Assembly: GCA_964525045.1 (NCBI GenBank)
Contig: CAZGFD010000006.1
Span: forward strand, 1 to 64,000
Direction: 5' to 3'
DNA: 64,000 nt
Origin: G020348185 sp964525045
Lineage (GTDB): Bacteria > Nitrospirota > Nitrospiria > Nitrospirales > UBA8639
This document shows, piece by piece, positions 54,491-63,746 of this stretch. Within the stretch, counting starts at the first letter, position 1. Every line of letters begins with the position of its first letter. Under the pieces are notes generated by a model, which was not told where the DNA came from, ran no database searches, and saw nothing but the letters and a program-made list of their open reading frames with translations. Made by a program: the position numbers and the translations under genes.

Positions 54491-55051
54491 ATGGCCCACC
54501 CACCCATTAAGTTTTGCAGTCACTGCGGCGCAGAAGTCGAGCAAAAAATTCCCACAGGAGAGACTCTCGTTCGGGCAGTCTGCATGTCCTGTCACACCAT
54601 TCACTACCAAAATCCCAAAATTGTAGCCGGGTGTATCCCAGAATGGGAGAACCAAATCCTTTTATGCCGCCGCGCTATTGAACCCCGACTCGGATTCTGG
54701 ACATTCCCAGCCGGATTTATGGAGCTGGGAGAGAGCATGGAAGATGCTGCAACGAGGGAAACATTGGAAGAAGCTAAGGCCAACGTGGAGATCACCTCCA
54801 TATATGCCCTCTATACGCTCCGCCGGGTCGATCAGGTGTACGTGGTCTTTCGTGGACATTTGCGAACCATGGAATTTGGTGTCGGTGATGAAAGTTCAGA
54901 AGTGGAACTGGTGTCCCTCGAAGACATTCCTTGGGGGCAACTGGCCTTCCCCGTCATTCGGGAAATTCTAACTCGCTACGCTGAAGACCATCGACAAGGC
55001 CACTTTCCGACGCACTTTGGGGAGATACCGAGTTGGACGATCATATCCTAA
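54491..55051 (+). CDS. Nudix hydrolase with zinc ribbon
   Basis: 186 residues. N-terminal zinc ribbon (CSHCG...CMSCHTIHYQNP) and a Nudix domain with the box GFMELGESMEDAATRETLEEAKANV, differing from consensus only by the terminal residues. The NUDIX/zinc-ribbon arrangement is found in NudC-like NADH/dNTP pyrophosphatases. Substrate unknown. Cytoplasmic. Confidence 0.9.
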   Translation: MAHPPIKFCSHCGAEVEQKIPTGETLVRAVCMSCHTIHYQNPKIVAGCIPEWENQILLCRRAIEPRLGFWTFPAGFMELGESMEDAATRETLEEAKANVEITSIYALYTLRRVDQVYVVFRGHLRTMEFGVGDESSEVELVSLEDIPWGQLAFPVIREILTRYAEDHRQGHFPTHFGEIPSWTIIS

Positions 55052-55225
55052 CGCTTACCGGGAATAGCGGGTATCCAAAAAAATTAAATTTTGAACCTGG
55101 GGGAAGCAGTTCAATTCATAACGGCACTTTCAGTTACCCTGGGTGGAAGCACGTGAGGAAGGGATAAACAAAGATTGCGAATCATGAAGTGATAGAAGTG
55201 GGGTGTCTCGCCGGAGGAAGATTTG

Positions 55226-55762
55226 TCAAAAAGAATCAACTTGACGGCGTTCGTGATCCAGAAGTGTTTTTTTTATGGACAATCCTCCCCCGTACCCTAC
55301 AAGATCACCGGATTGCCCAATGACCCGATGGCACGGAATAATTATGGACAAAGGATTTTGCCCATTGGCAGCCCCCACGGCTCTGGACGCCTTGGGATTT
55401 CCTATCCATTTGGCGATTTCCCCGTATGACACCGTTTTTCCATACGGGATCCTTTTCAAGGCCTTCCAGACTTTCATTTGAAAGGGGGTCCCCTCAGGAG
55501 CAAGGGGTAACCTAAACTGAGTTAAACGCCCATTAAAGTAGGAATTCAATTGTTGAATGGCCCCCAGGAAGAATTGGGAGTCCTCTCTCCATTTCGGATC
55601 GGCCGCCTGTGCCTTCGGCCCTTCCTGAAAGTTGATGAGTTTCAAGCCACGCTGATCACCGGCGATCAGAATATTGCCTACGGGGCTCTCCAGGAGGCAA
55701 TAGGACATCATGGATTCTTGGGGTTCCTTGATATTCATGATAGAGCTTGGCGAATCACTCAA
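55226..55762 (-). CDS. ogt: Methylated-DNA-protein-cysteine methyltransferase
   Basis: 178 residues. The active site is complete: PCHRVIG (catalytic Cys in IIPCHRVIG), preceded by the MKVWKALKRIPYGKTVSYGEIA helix-turn-helix of the DNA-binding domain. It repairs O6-methylguanine by transferring the methyl to its own Cys. The N-terminal 20 residues are uncertain because several internal ATGs occur (e.g. MMSYCLLESP). Confidence 0.93.
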   Translation of the reverse strand: MSDSPSSIMNIKEPQESMMSYCLLESPVGNILIAGDQRGLKLINFQEGPKAQAADPKWREDSQFFLGAIQQLNSYFNGRLTQFRLPLAPEGTPFQMKVWKALKRIPYGKTVSYGEIAKWIGNPKASRAVGAANGQNPLSIIIPCHRVIGQSGDLVGYGGGLSIKKTLLDHERRQVDSF

Positions 55763-55922
55763 GGGGCAAAATTAAAAAACACAAAATAACATATCCAACA
55801 CCGACTGGCCCAGAAAGCCGAATACAAAGCTCTAATTTTACAACCCGAAACGAGAAACCCGAAACTCGAAACTATTTTGGGGGAGTAGACAGAAAAGGAG
55901 GGGGGGAGTATGATCAGCTTCC

Positions 55923-56390
55923 ATGCCGATTGGTCCACATATTCAAGCCTGGCGTAAGCTGCGAAAATATTCGCTGGCTAAATTGGCTAAAACCGTAAAC
56001 ATGGAAGAACAAGAGCTCGAAAACATTGAAAATGGAGAGCTTGATCCGTCCCTTTCAATCGTGGAAGGGCTGGCCGAAGGGTTAGGCATTCCTTCTGCCT
56101 GGCTTCATTACGAGCCTTCAGCCATTAAACTTCTGTTGGCCGATTCGGATGATGAGGACAATGATTGGCTCCAGGCCGACTCGCCTGATCCTGTGACCAC
56201 CCGCATTCTGTCTGGGGCACGATACGATCGAACACTTTATGTCCTCCTCACATCTTTACTCCAACATGGGGAACCAAAGCTCCTGCGAGCGGCAGAAGTA
56301 AATCTGCGGAGTTTGCTGAAACAAGCCCAAAAAGCCACAATTCCCTGGCAGTCCCGCACTCCCGGTCATTTTGAACCACCGAGTGACTAA
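55923..56390 (+). CDS. XRE-family HTH transcriptional regulator
   Basis: 155 residues. N-terminal HTH_3/XRE domain at about 8-62 (IQAWRKLRKYSLAKLAKTVN, LEGLAEGLGIPSAWLHYEP), followed by a ~90-residue helical part with DNDWLQADSPDPVTTRIL. The output domain is not recognised. A terminator follows at 56574-56604. Confidence 0.8.
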   Translation: MPIGPHIQAWRKLRKYSLAKLAKTVNMEEQELENIENGELDPSLSIVEGLAEGLGIPSAWLHYEPSAIKLLLADSDDEDNDWLQADSPDPVTTRILSGARYDRTLYVLLTSLLQHGEPKLLRAAEVNLRSLLKQAQKATIPWQSRTPGHFEPPSD

Positions 56391-56573
56391 AACAAAAAAT
56401 CCCAGGACTTCCCCTCCTTTGCACCTCCCACCGGAAACCATGGAAAGTCTTTCTCCAGAAGGGTCAGTCCAGCAGGCCCGACAAATATCGAAATATTATT
56501 TAAACCTAAGGCACGAGCTCTCATCGTGAGAATGTATTTTGTTCCACAGGGCCTGAACGAAAAAGAGCCAAGA

Positions 56574-56604
56574 GCTCCCTCAACATTCTGAGGGAGCCCT
56601 TTTC
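56574..56604 (+). terminator. Terminator-like hairpin
   Basis: GCTCCCTCA-ACATTC-TGAGGGAGC followed by CCTTTTCTCTT. A perfect 9-bp stem, about 180 bases after the XRE gene; a moderate T tail. Confidence 0.65.
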
Positions 56605-56682
56605 TCTTCTGCCCGACACATTCACCAGTCGCCTGTTTCGACCGGGATACTTCCATTCACATATTAAGCGTTTTAGCTTCTA

Positions 56683-56916
56683 TTATTTGTCTCCTTTCTC
56701 ATCATCACCATCCTTATTATCTTCCTCATCAGAGCCTTTCATCGTATCTTTTTTCCCTTGCTCCGATGTGGTTGTTGAGCTCGCAATGACCCTGTCCTTA
56801 CCTTCCGCTGTTTTCCCGGATCCTCCGGCCAGCAGCGTCGCCGGAGCAAATGCCATCATGGCGACAAGACATGCAATCGTGAATCGCAGAGTAAATCGGT
56901 CAAAACGATTTTCCAT
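56683..56916 (-). CDS. Small exported acidic protein
   Basis: 77 residues: signal peptide (about 1-30, RFTIACLVAMMAFAPATLLA) then an extremely charged, low-complexity tail (KKDTMKGSDEEDNKDGDDEKGDK). Preceded by AGAGGAGG. Unknown; an intrinsically disordered periplasmic protein, possibly cation-binding. Confidence 0.6.
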   Translation of the reverse strand: MENRFDRFTLRFTIACLVAMMAFAPATLLAGGSGKTAEGKDRVIASSTTTSEQGKKDTMKGSDEEDNKDGDDEKGDK

Positions 56917-57296
56917 TGTTGAAAACCTCCTCTTGGGTACGAGTAATTGAAAATATTCCTCCTTGCTCGATGAAATCCGCGGCGCCAGAATCCGGACCAG
57001 TGAGCCTAACTATCCTCAAGCAATTCACATACCGGTTGTGCTTCATTCAAAAGGGAATTAAATATTTCAATAAGTTAGGAGGCGAATGAATTGTGTGGAA
57101 TTTACATCAGCTGTATCCAGAATCCTGCACTTTTCAATGGGCGCCCTACACTCCCACAATTGAATGACTTACAGAAAACCCGTTTCAAGGCAATGACAGT
57201 AAGGTCGACTTTGAAGCGGTCTCTAGGAGAGAGAGAAAAAGGTCATGTGTATAATTTCGACCATTCATGAATTCAATAAAAACGGTTCCATAATGA
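56917..57296. other. Intergenic, 380 bp
   Basis: No supported gene. It contains the promoter region of the small exported protein; nothing else recognised. Confidence 0.35.
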
Positions 57297-58610
57297 TCAC
57301 ACTTCTACTAGCGGACTCCTTCTCCAAAGCCAGAATGATTGAAGGCTATGGCCTAACACCACGGCCATCACTCCAACATACAATCCGGTCACCAGTCCAT
57401 AGTATGTTCCCCCAATCAAAATGGTCGAATTCATGAAAAGATAGATCATGACCGCTTGAATGATCGCCTTTGTTCGCCGATTCTGAACCAGCATACCCTG
57501 AAAAAAGCTTTCGATGACGCTTAAGGCTGGCATGAAGATCGCCAGCCAAATCGCACTGCTCCCAAGAGCGGTCAGCTCAGGAGAAAGCCCGGCAAAATCT
57601 GCAAACCACACAGTGGCCAAAGGAGTCGAGGCAACAAGGAGGAGTAGGCCACTGGTCGCCATCGCTAAATATTCAGCAAATCGTCTGAGTGTTTTAACGG
57701 CTCCCGGCCTATCAATAAGTGCCACGACCACTTCCTGATAAGCCAAACCAAAGCTTCTCATGGTGAATGAAAGTCCCGCTAAGACGGGCCATACCGCCAA
57801 GGAATCGAGCGCCCGGGGCATTCGGCTTAACGCCGCACTTCCTATTGGCAGAGCCAAAAGGGTCAACAAAGGAGTTACGGCAAGAGGAAAATAAAACATC
57901 AACAGCGGTCTCAACGTCAGAGAGTCCGGGGTCACCGTTGATCGGTCTCGCAGAATTCTTAACAGCGGTTGCACTCGAAAATTGACAAAAAGCGCTTCGC
58001 TCATCACCCCCAACGATACCGCTGCGGTTCCAACTACAATTCCGGGAATATCTTCAAGGAAAAGTCCAAGGAACAGTACTGTCCCGTTTACGGATAATCG
58101 GACAGCTGTGCCTATTCCAACAGAACGGGTGTGCCCAAACCGAATGAGCAGGCCTTGCTGAAACCGACGCACGGCGATGGCCGCTGTCCAGGGGGTCATG
58201 AGCATTAACCCCATCCGAGCCGGCTCTACAATTTCATTGGGAACACCTAACACTCCAACCACAACCACATCATAGAGGGGAGTAAAAGCGACTAAGATAT
58301 GAAGAAAAGTCAATGCGCACGCGAGCTGAAGCATAAACCGACGAAGAAACCGATAGGCGTTCCAATCTTTTGACAAAGCCGTTGAGGCGGCCAATAGCAT
58401 AATCACCGGGGCTTCAATAAGGAGAGATATCGGAAACACGACACCCCCATACGCCGCCAAATGAATTTTTGGTTCGGCCAAGCGAGCCAGCACGGCACTC
58501 ACGGCCGGAAGTTCAAGTCCCATGAGGACCCAACTTCCAGCCAGCGGCCACCACATTTGAAAGACGGAAGAGAGGGTAACGGTGGGCTTCTGGAGTTTAT
58601 CTTGTTGCAT
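57297..58610 (-). CDS. MATE/MOP-superfamily-like membrane protein
   Basis: About 437 residues from ATG 58610 (a further 9 codons upstream possible) with about 12 membrane segments. WWPLAGSWVLMGLELPAVSAV at the start resembles the first segment of MATE/MOP exporters, and the length suits. No clear MATE signature residue is identified, so drug export is not assured; it may be a polysaccharide-flippase-like or ANK-like member. Confidence 0.7.
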   Translation of the reverse strand: MQQDKLQKPTVTLSSVFQMWWPLAGSWVLMGLELPAVSAVLARLAEPKIHLAAYGGVVFPISLLIEAPVIMLLAASTALSKDWNAYRFLRRFMLQLACALTFLHILVAFTPLYDVVVVGVLGVPNEIVEPARMGLMLMTPWTAAIAVRRFQQGLLIRFGHTRSVGIGTAVRLSVNGTVLFLGLFLEDIPGIVVGTAAVSLGVMSEALFVNFRVQPLLRILRDRSTVTPDSLTLRPLLMFYFPLAVTPLLTLLALPIGSAALSRMPRALDSLAVWPVLAGLSFTMRSFGLAYQEVVVALIDRPGAVKTLRRFAEYLAMATSGLLLLVASTPLATVWFADFAGLSPELTALGSSAIWLAIFMPALSVIESFFQGMLVQNRRTKAIIQAVMIYLFMNSTILIGGTYYGLVTGLYVGVMAVVLGHSLQSFWLWRRSPLVEV

Positions 58611-58899
58611 AAATAATCCTGATAACGTGACTAACACCCTCTTGGCTTATGAGTGGATTAGCATTTAACGTTCTTAAACTGAGGTATACGTAGCCCTCAT
58701 TGGAATCTTGAAAAATTGGAAGGTTGAAGGGCTATTCGGTTAAAGGCAGTCGGGATGCCGGAAAGTCTTAAAATATTCAATTCTCCCCCCTCATGGGTGT
58801 CTAGGAAGACAAAGGAGGCCAAAGGGTAAACCTCAGGCAGGGACAAGAGTAGGGTGTAGAAGGAAAAGGCAGGCTATTCAGTGATTCGACTGGGGCAGC

Positions 58900-59025
58900 C
58901 TAAGAAGAAAAATGTTCTGTTCGTCGCGACCAGGCACACCCATATATCCACCCAAAACAAGCCAACACAAACACGATAGAGGCCAACATCAGCATCAAAA
59001 CAACAAACGAAATTTTCTCTATCAT
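58900..59025 (-). CDS. Small single-TM protein (41 residues)
   Basis: From ATG 59025, preceded by GGGAGAATTTCACC, encodes a 41-residue peptide: one membrane helix (ISFVVLMLMLASIVFVLACF) then CAWSRRTEHFSS. The positive C-terminal end obeys the positive-inside rule. It is too short for usual gene callers. No homologue recognised; the GWIYGCAWSRR end is somewhat like small subunits of membrane oxidases, but that is speculation. Confidence 0.5.
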   Translation of the reverse strand: MIEKISFVVLMLMLASIVFVLACFGWIYGCAWSRRTEHFSS

Positions 59026-59208
59026 GGTGAAATTCTCCCGCTAGGATAGATGAAAATCATTTACTTTGTACAGCTTTACTGTCTGTCAATGCCAGGAAAG
59101 CTTTAGCCGCCATCTGCATATCCAGCCTAACCTATCTTCAGGATCAAATCCAACCCCCCTGCACTTAAAACCTTAAACTTTGAACTGTAAACGTTATCCC
59201 CTAGATTT

Positions 59209-59640
59209 CTAATTTTCCTCTTCTTCCGGCGTTTCAAATTGCATAACCAATTCTTTTTCGATTTCCCAATCAGGACAAATCAAAAATTTATTGTTCGTTT
59301 TAGTCATGGATTCTCGTCCTCCCACAACCTGTCGGAAGTAAAATTCAATAATTCCCTGCAATCCCTTATAATTGACTTGACCGTTCTGTCCATGAAATTA
59401 GGAGATTTGTAATGATCCCTCCTGGACCCCAGACTTAGAGACCTCGCACACCTCCACATAGATACCCTCATAGTGAACTCCATCGATCGCGAGGTCAAAA
59501 AAGGCCGTGAGGCCACTTGGCCCTTACCCATCTCATCGGTGACCGGATTGAAGACACATTTGCGGAACGAAACAGTGGCGACCCCCATATTTTTTGTCCT
59601 TCAGGCAGGCACCCCTACCCGCTTTTTCAGACCGCCTAAC
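59209..59640 (-). pseudogene. Decayed coding sequence of unknown family
   Basis: The reverse frame from about 59640 to 59209 reads as protein over about 140 codons but contains in-frame stops. It includes LTAFFDLAIDGVHYEGIYVE, EVSKSGVQEGSLQIS, a TAA, then FHGQNGQVNYKGLQGIIEFY and a final FLICPDWEIEKELVMQFET. No start codon or domain is clear. Three stops in one frame (around 59520-59540 and 59398-59400) mean it cannot give a full protein. It is a degraded gene adjacent to the foreign block. Confidence 0.5.
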
Positions 59641-59916
59641 TCCATTCACTTGGCTTCTGGTCAATTCCATCCCGGAACCCACACCACCCTCTTTCCCTCA
59701 AAACTCCTACTGGGTTCTTCTTCCTGGAAATATTTTGTGCATAAGCGGTGCACAAGGGACGCAAAGGCTTCCCTGGCAGCCGGCCCCTCATCAAGATGAG
59801 CCCGCGGACTGGGATGATTGACCCTCCCTTGGCCCTGCTGATATTTTTCTGTGGACGCAAAAAGGGTCTTTAAAGTTTTTATTCTTTGAGCACTTCCGCG
59901 GGGACGGAGAAATGGA
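59641..59916. other. Boundary before the G+C-rich block
   Basis: No gene. Ordinary base composition gives way to G+C-rich sequence near 59895. Confidence 0.4.
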
Positions 59917-61851
59917 ATGTGTGGGATCGTTGGCATCGTCGATTACGGGGGCGAAATCATAGAGGAACGGGCCGTGCGGCGCATGGCGGCGCAGCTCGTT
60001 CATCGCGGTCCGGACGCGGAAGGCTATGCGTTTTTGGAAAACTGCGCTTTCGGCCACCGCCGCCTGTCCATTGTCGATGTCCACAATGGCCGTCAGCCTA
60101 CCGCGAATGAAGACGAGTCTGTCGTTGTCGTCTTCAACGGGGAAATCTACAATTACCGGGACCTAATCAAGGATCTGACAAGGCGCGGGCACCGTTTGCG
60201 CAGCGGCAGCGACACGGAGGTCATTCCTCACCTTTATGAGGATTTGGGCGCGGATTTCGTGCATGAGCTGGACGGCGATTTCGCCATTGCCCTGTGGGAC
60301 CGGCGGAAAAAAACACTTTTGCTGACGCGCGATCCTGTAGGCGTGAAACCGCTGTTTTATGCACAGCAGGGCAAATGGCTGGCTTTCGGTTCGGAGGTTA
60401 AGGCCATCTACGCGTCCGGCCGTGTCAGCTCCGCCGTAAGCCCTCAAGGCCTTGCCGACTGCATGCATTTCGGACAATGCGTGGGGGGGGGGACCTTTTG
60501 GAAGGGTATCCGGGACCTGGAACCCGGAACGGTCTTGACCTTTTCCGCCTCCGGAGTGAATGGCAGCCGCTATTTCATGCCGTTGCAGGCTGAGGACCCG
60601 ATGCGGATTTCCAACCGGGAAGCCATCGGCCAGTTCCGGGATCTGTTCGTGGAGGCTGTGCGCAAGCGCCTGCCGGCGGAGGTGGACGCGGGGTCGTGCC
60701 TGAGCGGCGGCATCGACAGCACAGCGGTGTCGGCGCTTGCCCACAAAATGAGCGGCAGGCCCATTCATACCGCGACCATCCGTCTTCCCGGAGAAATTCT
60801 GGATGAGGGGACCTATTCCAGGCGGGCGGCCCGCGATCTTGGGCTTTCCAACAGCGAAATCGAGATCCGGTCAGGCGATGCGCGGGCGGAGCTTGAAACC
60901 GCATTATGGCACCTGGAATCGCCTCAGTTTTTCGGGGTGGCGCCGCCCTTTGTCCGGTTGTCGGCGGATGCGCGGGCACGCGGTTTCAAGGTGGCCCTTA
61001 CCGGAGACGGTGCAGATGAGCTGCTGGGCGGGTATGATTTCTACCGGGTGCTGATGGCCACGCGAGCCGCCTCGCGGCTGGGTATCGGTGGCATGGTGGG
61101 TCCGGTTTTCGAACGCGCGGCCCGCTGGATCGGAACGCCCAAGGGGGTTGCCGCCCATTTGGGGCGTATGTCCTCGCGTCTTCCGGACCTTGAGCGCGAG
61201 CATGGGGGAGTGCCCGCCTGGGCTTATGTGTGGTGCGGCGTCGATGAGATGAGCGGCGGCGTGCTGAGCGATGCCCGCAAGCCCAGTCCGCTTCCCAAAC
61301 CGCCCGAACAGGATTTCCTCCGCCGAAGCGTCTTTTTCGAATATCCCACGCGTCTGTCCAATTGGGTCCTGGTGCTGAGCGACCGTCTGTCCATGGCCAA
61401 CAGTGTGGAAGTGCGAGTGCCGTTCATGGACCGCAATTTGCTGCGCTTTGCCGCGAACTGCAAATCGGGCCTGCTGATGCGCTGGGGCGTTGAGAAATTC
61501 GTGCTCAAAAAAGCCATGGCGGGGATCGTGCCCGATTACATTATCCGGCGGCGCAAGAAACCGTTCTTCACGCCGGTGGCCCCGTGGTTCCTGTGGGAAG
61601 GGGATCTGGTGAACAATTATTTGAGCGCCCCCAGGACCCGGGAGATGGGCTTTTTCGACCCCGCGCGTCTTGACCGTATTTTGGAGCTGGCCCGGTCGGA
61701 AGCGGGCAGTTGGAACGGCATGACGGCGGAATGGGTGGCGATGATGGCCCTTTCCACCCATATGCTTGTAGAGAGGTTTCGCAAAGCGGATTTCATGGCG
61801 GAACCCATGGCCGCGGACCCGGCGCGAGAGACGGTCATCCGCCAGGTGTGA
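59917..61851 (+). CDS. asnB: Asparagine synthetase (glutamine-hydrolysing), foreign-looking
   Basis: 644 residues. N-terminal Ntn glutaminase with Cys2 at the start (MCGIVGIVDYGG) and HRGPD; C-terminal synthetase with the PPi motif LSGGIDSTAVSA (about 263-274) and TGDGADELLGGYD. It could form asparagine or act as an amidotransferase in natural-product or polysaccharide gene clusters. The gene is markedly G+C-richer, with many GCG/CGC codons, than all its neighbours. A truncated carrier-like gene follows, so it was probably acquired by transfer. ATG chosen because Cys must be residue 2. Confidence 0.92.
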   Translation: MCGIVGIVDYGGEIIEERAVRRMAAQLVHRGPDAEGYAFLENCAFGHRRLSIVDVHNGRQPTANEDESVVVVFNGEIYNYRDLIKDLTRRGHRLRSGSDTEVIPHLYEDLGADFVHELDGDFAIALWDRRKKTLLLTRDPVGVKPLFYAQQGKWLAFGSEVKAIYASGRVSSAVSPQGLADCMHFGQCVGGGTFWKGIRDLEPGTVLTFSASGVNGSRYFMPLQAEDPMRISNREAIGQFRDLFVEAVRKRLPAEVDAGSCLSGGIDSTAVSALAHKMSGRPIHTATIRLPGEILDEGTYSRRAARDLGLSNSEIEIRSGDARAELETALWHLESPQFFGVAPPFVRLSADARARGFKVALTGDGADELLGGYDFYRVLMATRAASRLGIGGMVGPVFERAARWIGTPKGVAAHLGRMSSRLPDLEREHGGVPAWAYVWCGVDEMSGGVLSDARKPSPLPKPPEQDFLRRSVFFEYPTRLSNWVLVLSDRLSMANSVEVRVPFMDRNLLRFAANCKSGLLMRWGVEKFVLKKAMAGIVPDYIIRRRKKPFFTPVAPWFLWEGDLVNNYLSAPRTREMGFFDPARLDRILELARSEAGSWNGMTAEWVAMMALSTHMLVERFRKADFMAEPMAADPARETVIRQV

Positions 61852-61865
61852 AGGAGGCGTGCGGG

Positions 61866-61979
61866 ATGCGCAGTGAACGACAGATATTGGAATGGCTGAT
61901 CGGAAAGATCGCCGTTCACTTGGGCTTGCCCACCAAAGCCCTACCGCGTTCCCCGGCCCAGCCCTACCCGCTCTTATAA
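61866..61979 (+). pseudogene. 5' stump of an acyl/peptidyl-carrier-like gene
   Basis: A 37-residue frame behind AAGGAGGCGTGCGGG (MRSERQILEWLIGKIAVHLG ...) matches in style the first helix of carrier proteins, which often read ILxWLxxxIAxHLGLxxxxI, but it stops in PYPLL before the serine attachment motif. The base composition reverts to that of the host directly after. So only the beginning of a foreign gene remains downstream of asnB. Confidence 0.55.
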
Positions 61980-62045
61980 CGTCTTACCCTTCTCGCCCAC
62001 CAGCAATTATCAACCAGGAAGAAAAAGGGAGTGTAGACAATACAG

Positions 62046-63746
62046 TCAGCTATGCAGTTGTGCCTTTTCGATTTTTGCCCAGGAATCTCGTAAGGAAACG
62101 GTCCGGTTAAAAACCAACCTCTCCTCAGTCGAATCTGCATCAACACAAAAATATCCCTGGCGTTCAAACTGAAATCGTTGCCCCGGGTGAGCCCCAGCAA
62201 GACTTGGCTCGACCAAACACTCGGTCAACACTTGCAATGAAGCAGGGTTCAACCATGACCGGTAATCACCCCCTTGGTCTTCATCTCCCGGATTCGCCTT
62301 GGTCAATAAGGACTCATACAGTCGAACTTCTGCAGGTTGGGCATGGTCGGCAGACACCCAGTGTAAGGTTCCTTTGACCCTACGCCCAGACTGACCCGAT
62401 CCGCTCCGGGTTTCCGGATCATACCGGCAGCGTACCTCGATCACGTCACCCGTTTGTTCGTCCTTCACCACTCCGATACATCGGATGATATAGGCGTATC
62501 TTAGACGAACCTCCTGGCCTGGAGCCAATCGAAAAAATTTTTTGGGCGGATCCTCCCTGAAATCATCACGTTCAATATAGACGACTCGAGAAAACGGGAC
62601 GTTCCGAGATCCCATACTGGAATCTTCCGGATTGTTGACGGCTTCCATTTCCTCAACTTGCCCTTCGGGATAGTTTTCAATAACGACACGCAAAGGACAC
62701 AAGATGGCCATAACCCGAGGAGCGCGTAGATTTAAATCTTCCCGAAGTGTATGTTCAAGCAACGCCATTTCAATGACACCATCCCGCTTGGCAACTCCGA
62801 TTCGCTCACAAAAGTCCCGTATAGATTCAGGGGTATACCCGCGACGCCGGAGACCCTTGAGGGTCGGAAGCCGCGGATCATCCCACCCCTTGACATGACC
62901 TTCCTCCACGAGTTGGAGAAGCTTCCGTTTACTCATCACCGTATAGTTCAAATTTAAACGAGCAAATTCAATTTGTTGAGAATGACAGCTGACTTCACAT
63001 TCCTCGAGCACCCAATCATATAAAGGACGATGATCCTCAAATTCCAAAGTACAGAGGGAGTGAGTAATACCTTCTAAGGAATCGGAAAGCGGGTGTGCGA
63101 AGTCATAGGTCGGGTAGATGCTCCAGGAATTCCCTGTTCTGTAATGATCAACGCGTCGAATACGGTACAACGTGGGATCACGAAGGTTCATGTTGGGGGA
63201 AGCCATATCAATTTTTGCTCGAAGGACGTAAGCACCGTCCTCAAACTCCCCTCCCCGCATTCTCGCAAACAGGTCGAGGTTTTCTTCAATAGACCGATTC
63301 CGGAAAGGACTATCCTTCCCAGGATCAGTCAACGTTCCACGAGCCGCACGAATGTCCTCCGCGCTAAGACTGTCCACATAAGCTTTTCCTTTTTGAATAA
63401 GGGTGACGGCGAACCCATAGAGCCGTTCGAAGTAGTCGGAAGCATGAAACAGCCGACCTTCCCAATCAAAGCCTAGCCACCGGACATCTTCTTGAATGGA
63501 TTTCACATATTCTTCACTCTCAGTGCTGGGATTCGTATCATCGAACCGAAGATTACAAAGGCCTTGATTTTCTTTCGCAATACCAAAATTCAGACATATG
63601 GATTTGGCATGACCAATATGCAGGTACCCATTGGGTTCCGGTGGAAAACGCGTATGCACATGTCCGCCGAATTTTCCAGACTGCCTATCTTGAGCGACTA
63701 TCGTGCGAATAAAGTCTGCAGAAGGGAAAGGGTTGGGAGAACTCAT
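62046..63746 (-). CDS. glnS: Glutaminyl-tRNA synthetase
   Basis: 566 residues, class I: HIGH motif in [20 protein letters not shown] (about 36-46), KMSKS-like VMSKRKL, and the two beta-barrel anticodon-binding domains. Length is near E. coli GlnS (554). It charges tRNA-Gln with glutamine directly, so no transamidation is needed. Convergent with the asnB block, with a 67-bp gap. Confidence 0.95.
   Translation of the reverse strand: MSSPNPFPSADFIRTIVAQDRQSGKFGGHVHTRFPPEPNGYLHIGHAKSICLNFGIAKENQGLCNLRFDDTNPSTESEEYVKSIQEDVRWLGFDWEGRLFHASDYFERLYGFAVTLIQKGKAYVDSLSAEDIRAARGTLTDPGKDSPFRNRSIEENLDLFARMRGGEFEDGAYVLRAKIDMASPNMNLRDPTLYRIRRVDHYRTGNSWSIYPTYDFAHPLSDSLEGITHSLCTLEFEDHRPLYDWVLEECEVSCHSQQIEFARLNLNYTVMSKRKLLQLVEEGHVKGWDDPRLPTLKGLRRRGYTPESIRDFCERIGVAKRDGVIEMALLEHTLREDLNLRAPRVMAILCPLRVVIENYPEGQVEEMEAVNNPEDSSMGSRNVPFSRVVYIERDDFREDPPKKFFRLAPGQEVRLRYAYIIRCIGVVKDEQTGDVIEVRCRYDPETRSGSGQSGRRVKGTLHWVSADHAQPAEVRLYESLLTKANPGDEDQGGDYRSWLNPASLQVLTECLVEPSLAGAHPGQRFQFERQGYFCVDADSTEERLVFNRTVSLRDSWAKIEKAQLHS

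Noticed and set aside
56387..56656. Reverse 89-codon frame between the XRE gene and the small exported protein
   Set aside because: It covers the terminator hairpin, has no ribosome site and no recognisable domain.
60163..60768. Long reverse frames inside asnB (also at 60904-61761)
   Set aside because: High G+C codons give spurious open frames on the other strand. The asnB motifs are complete on the + strand.
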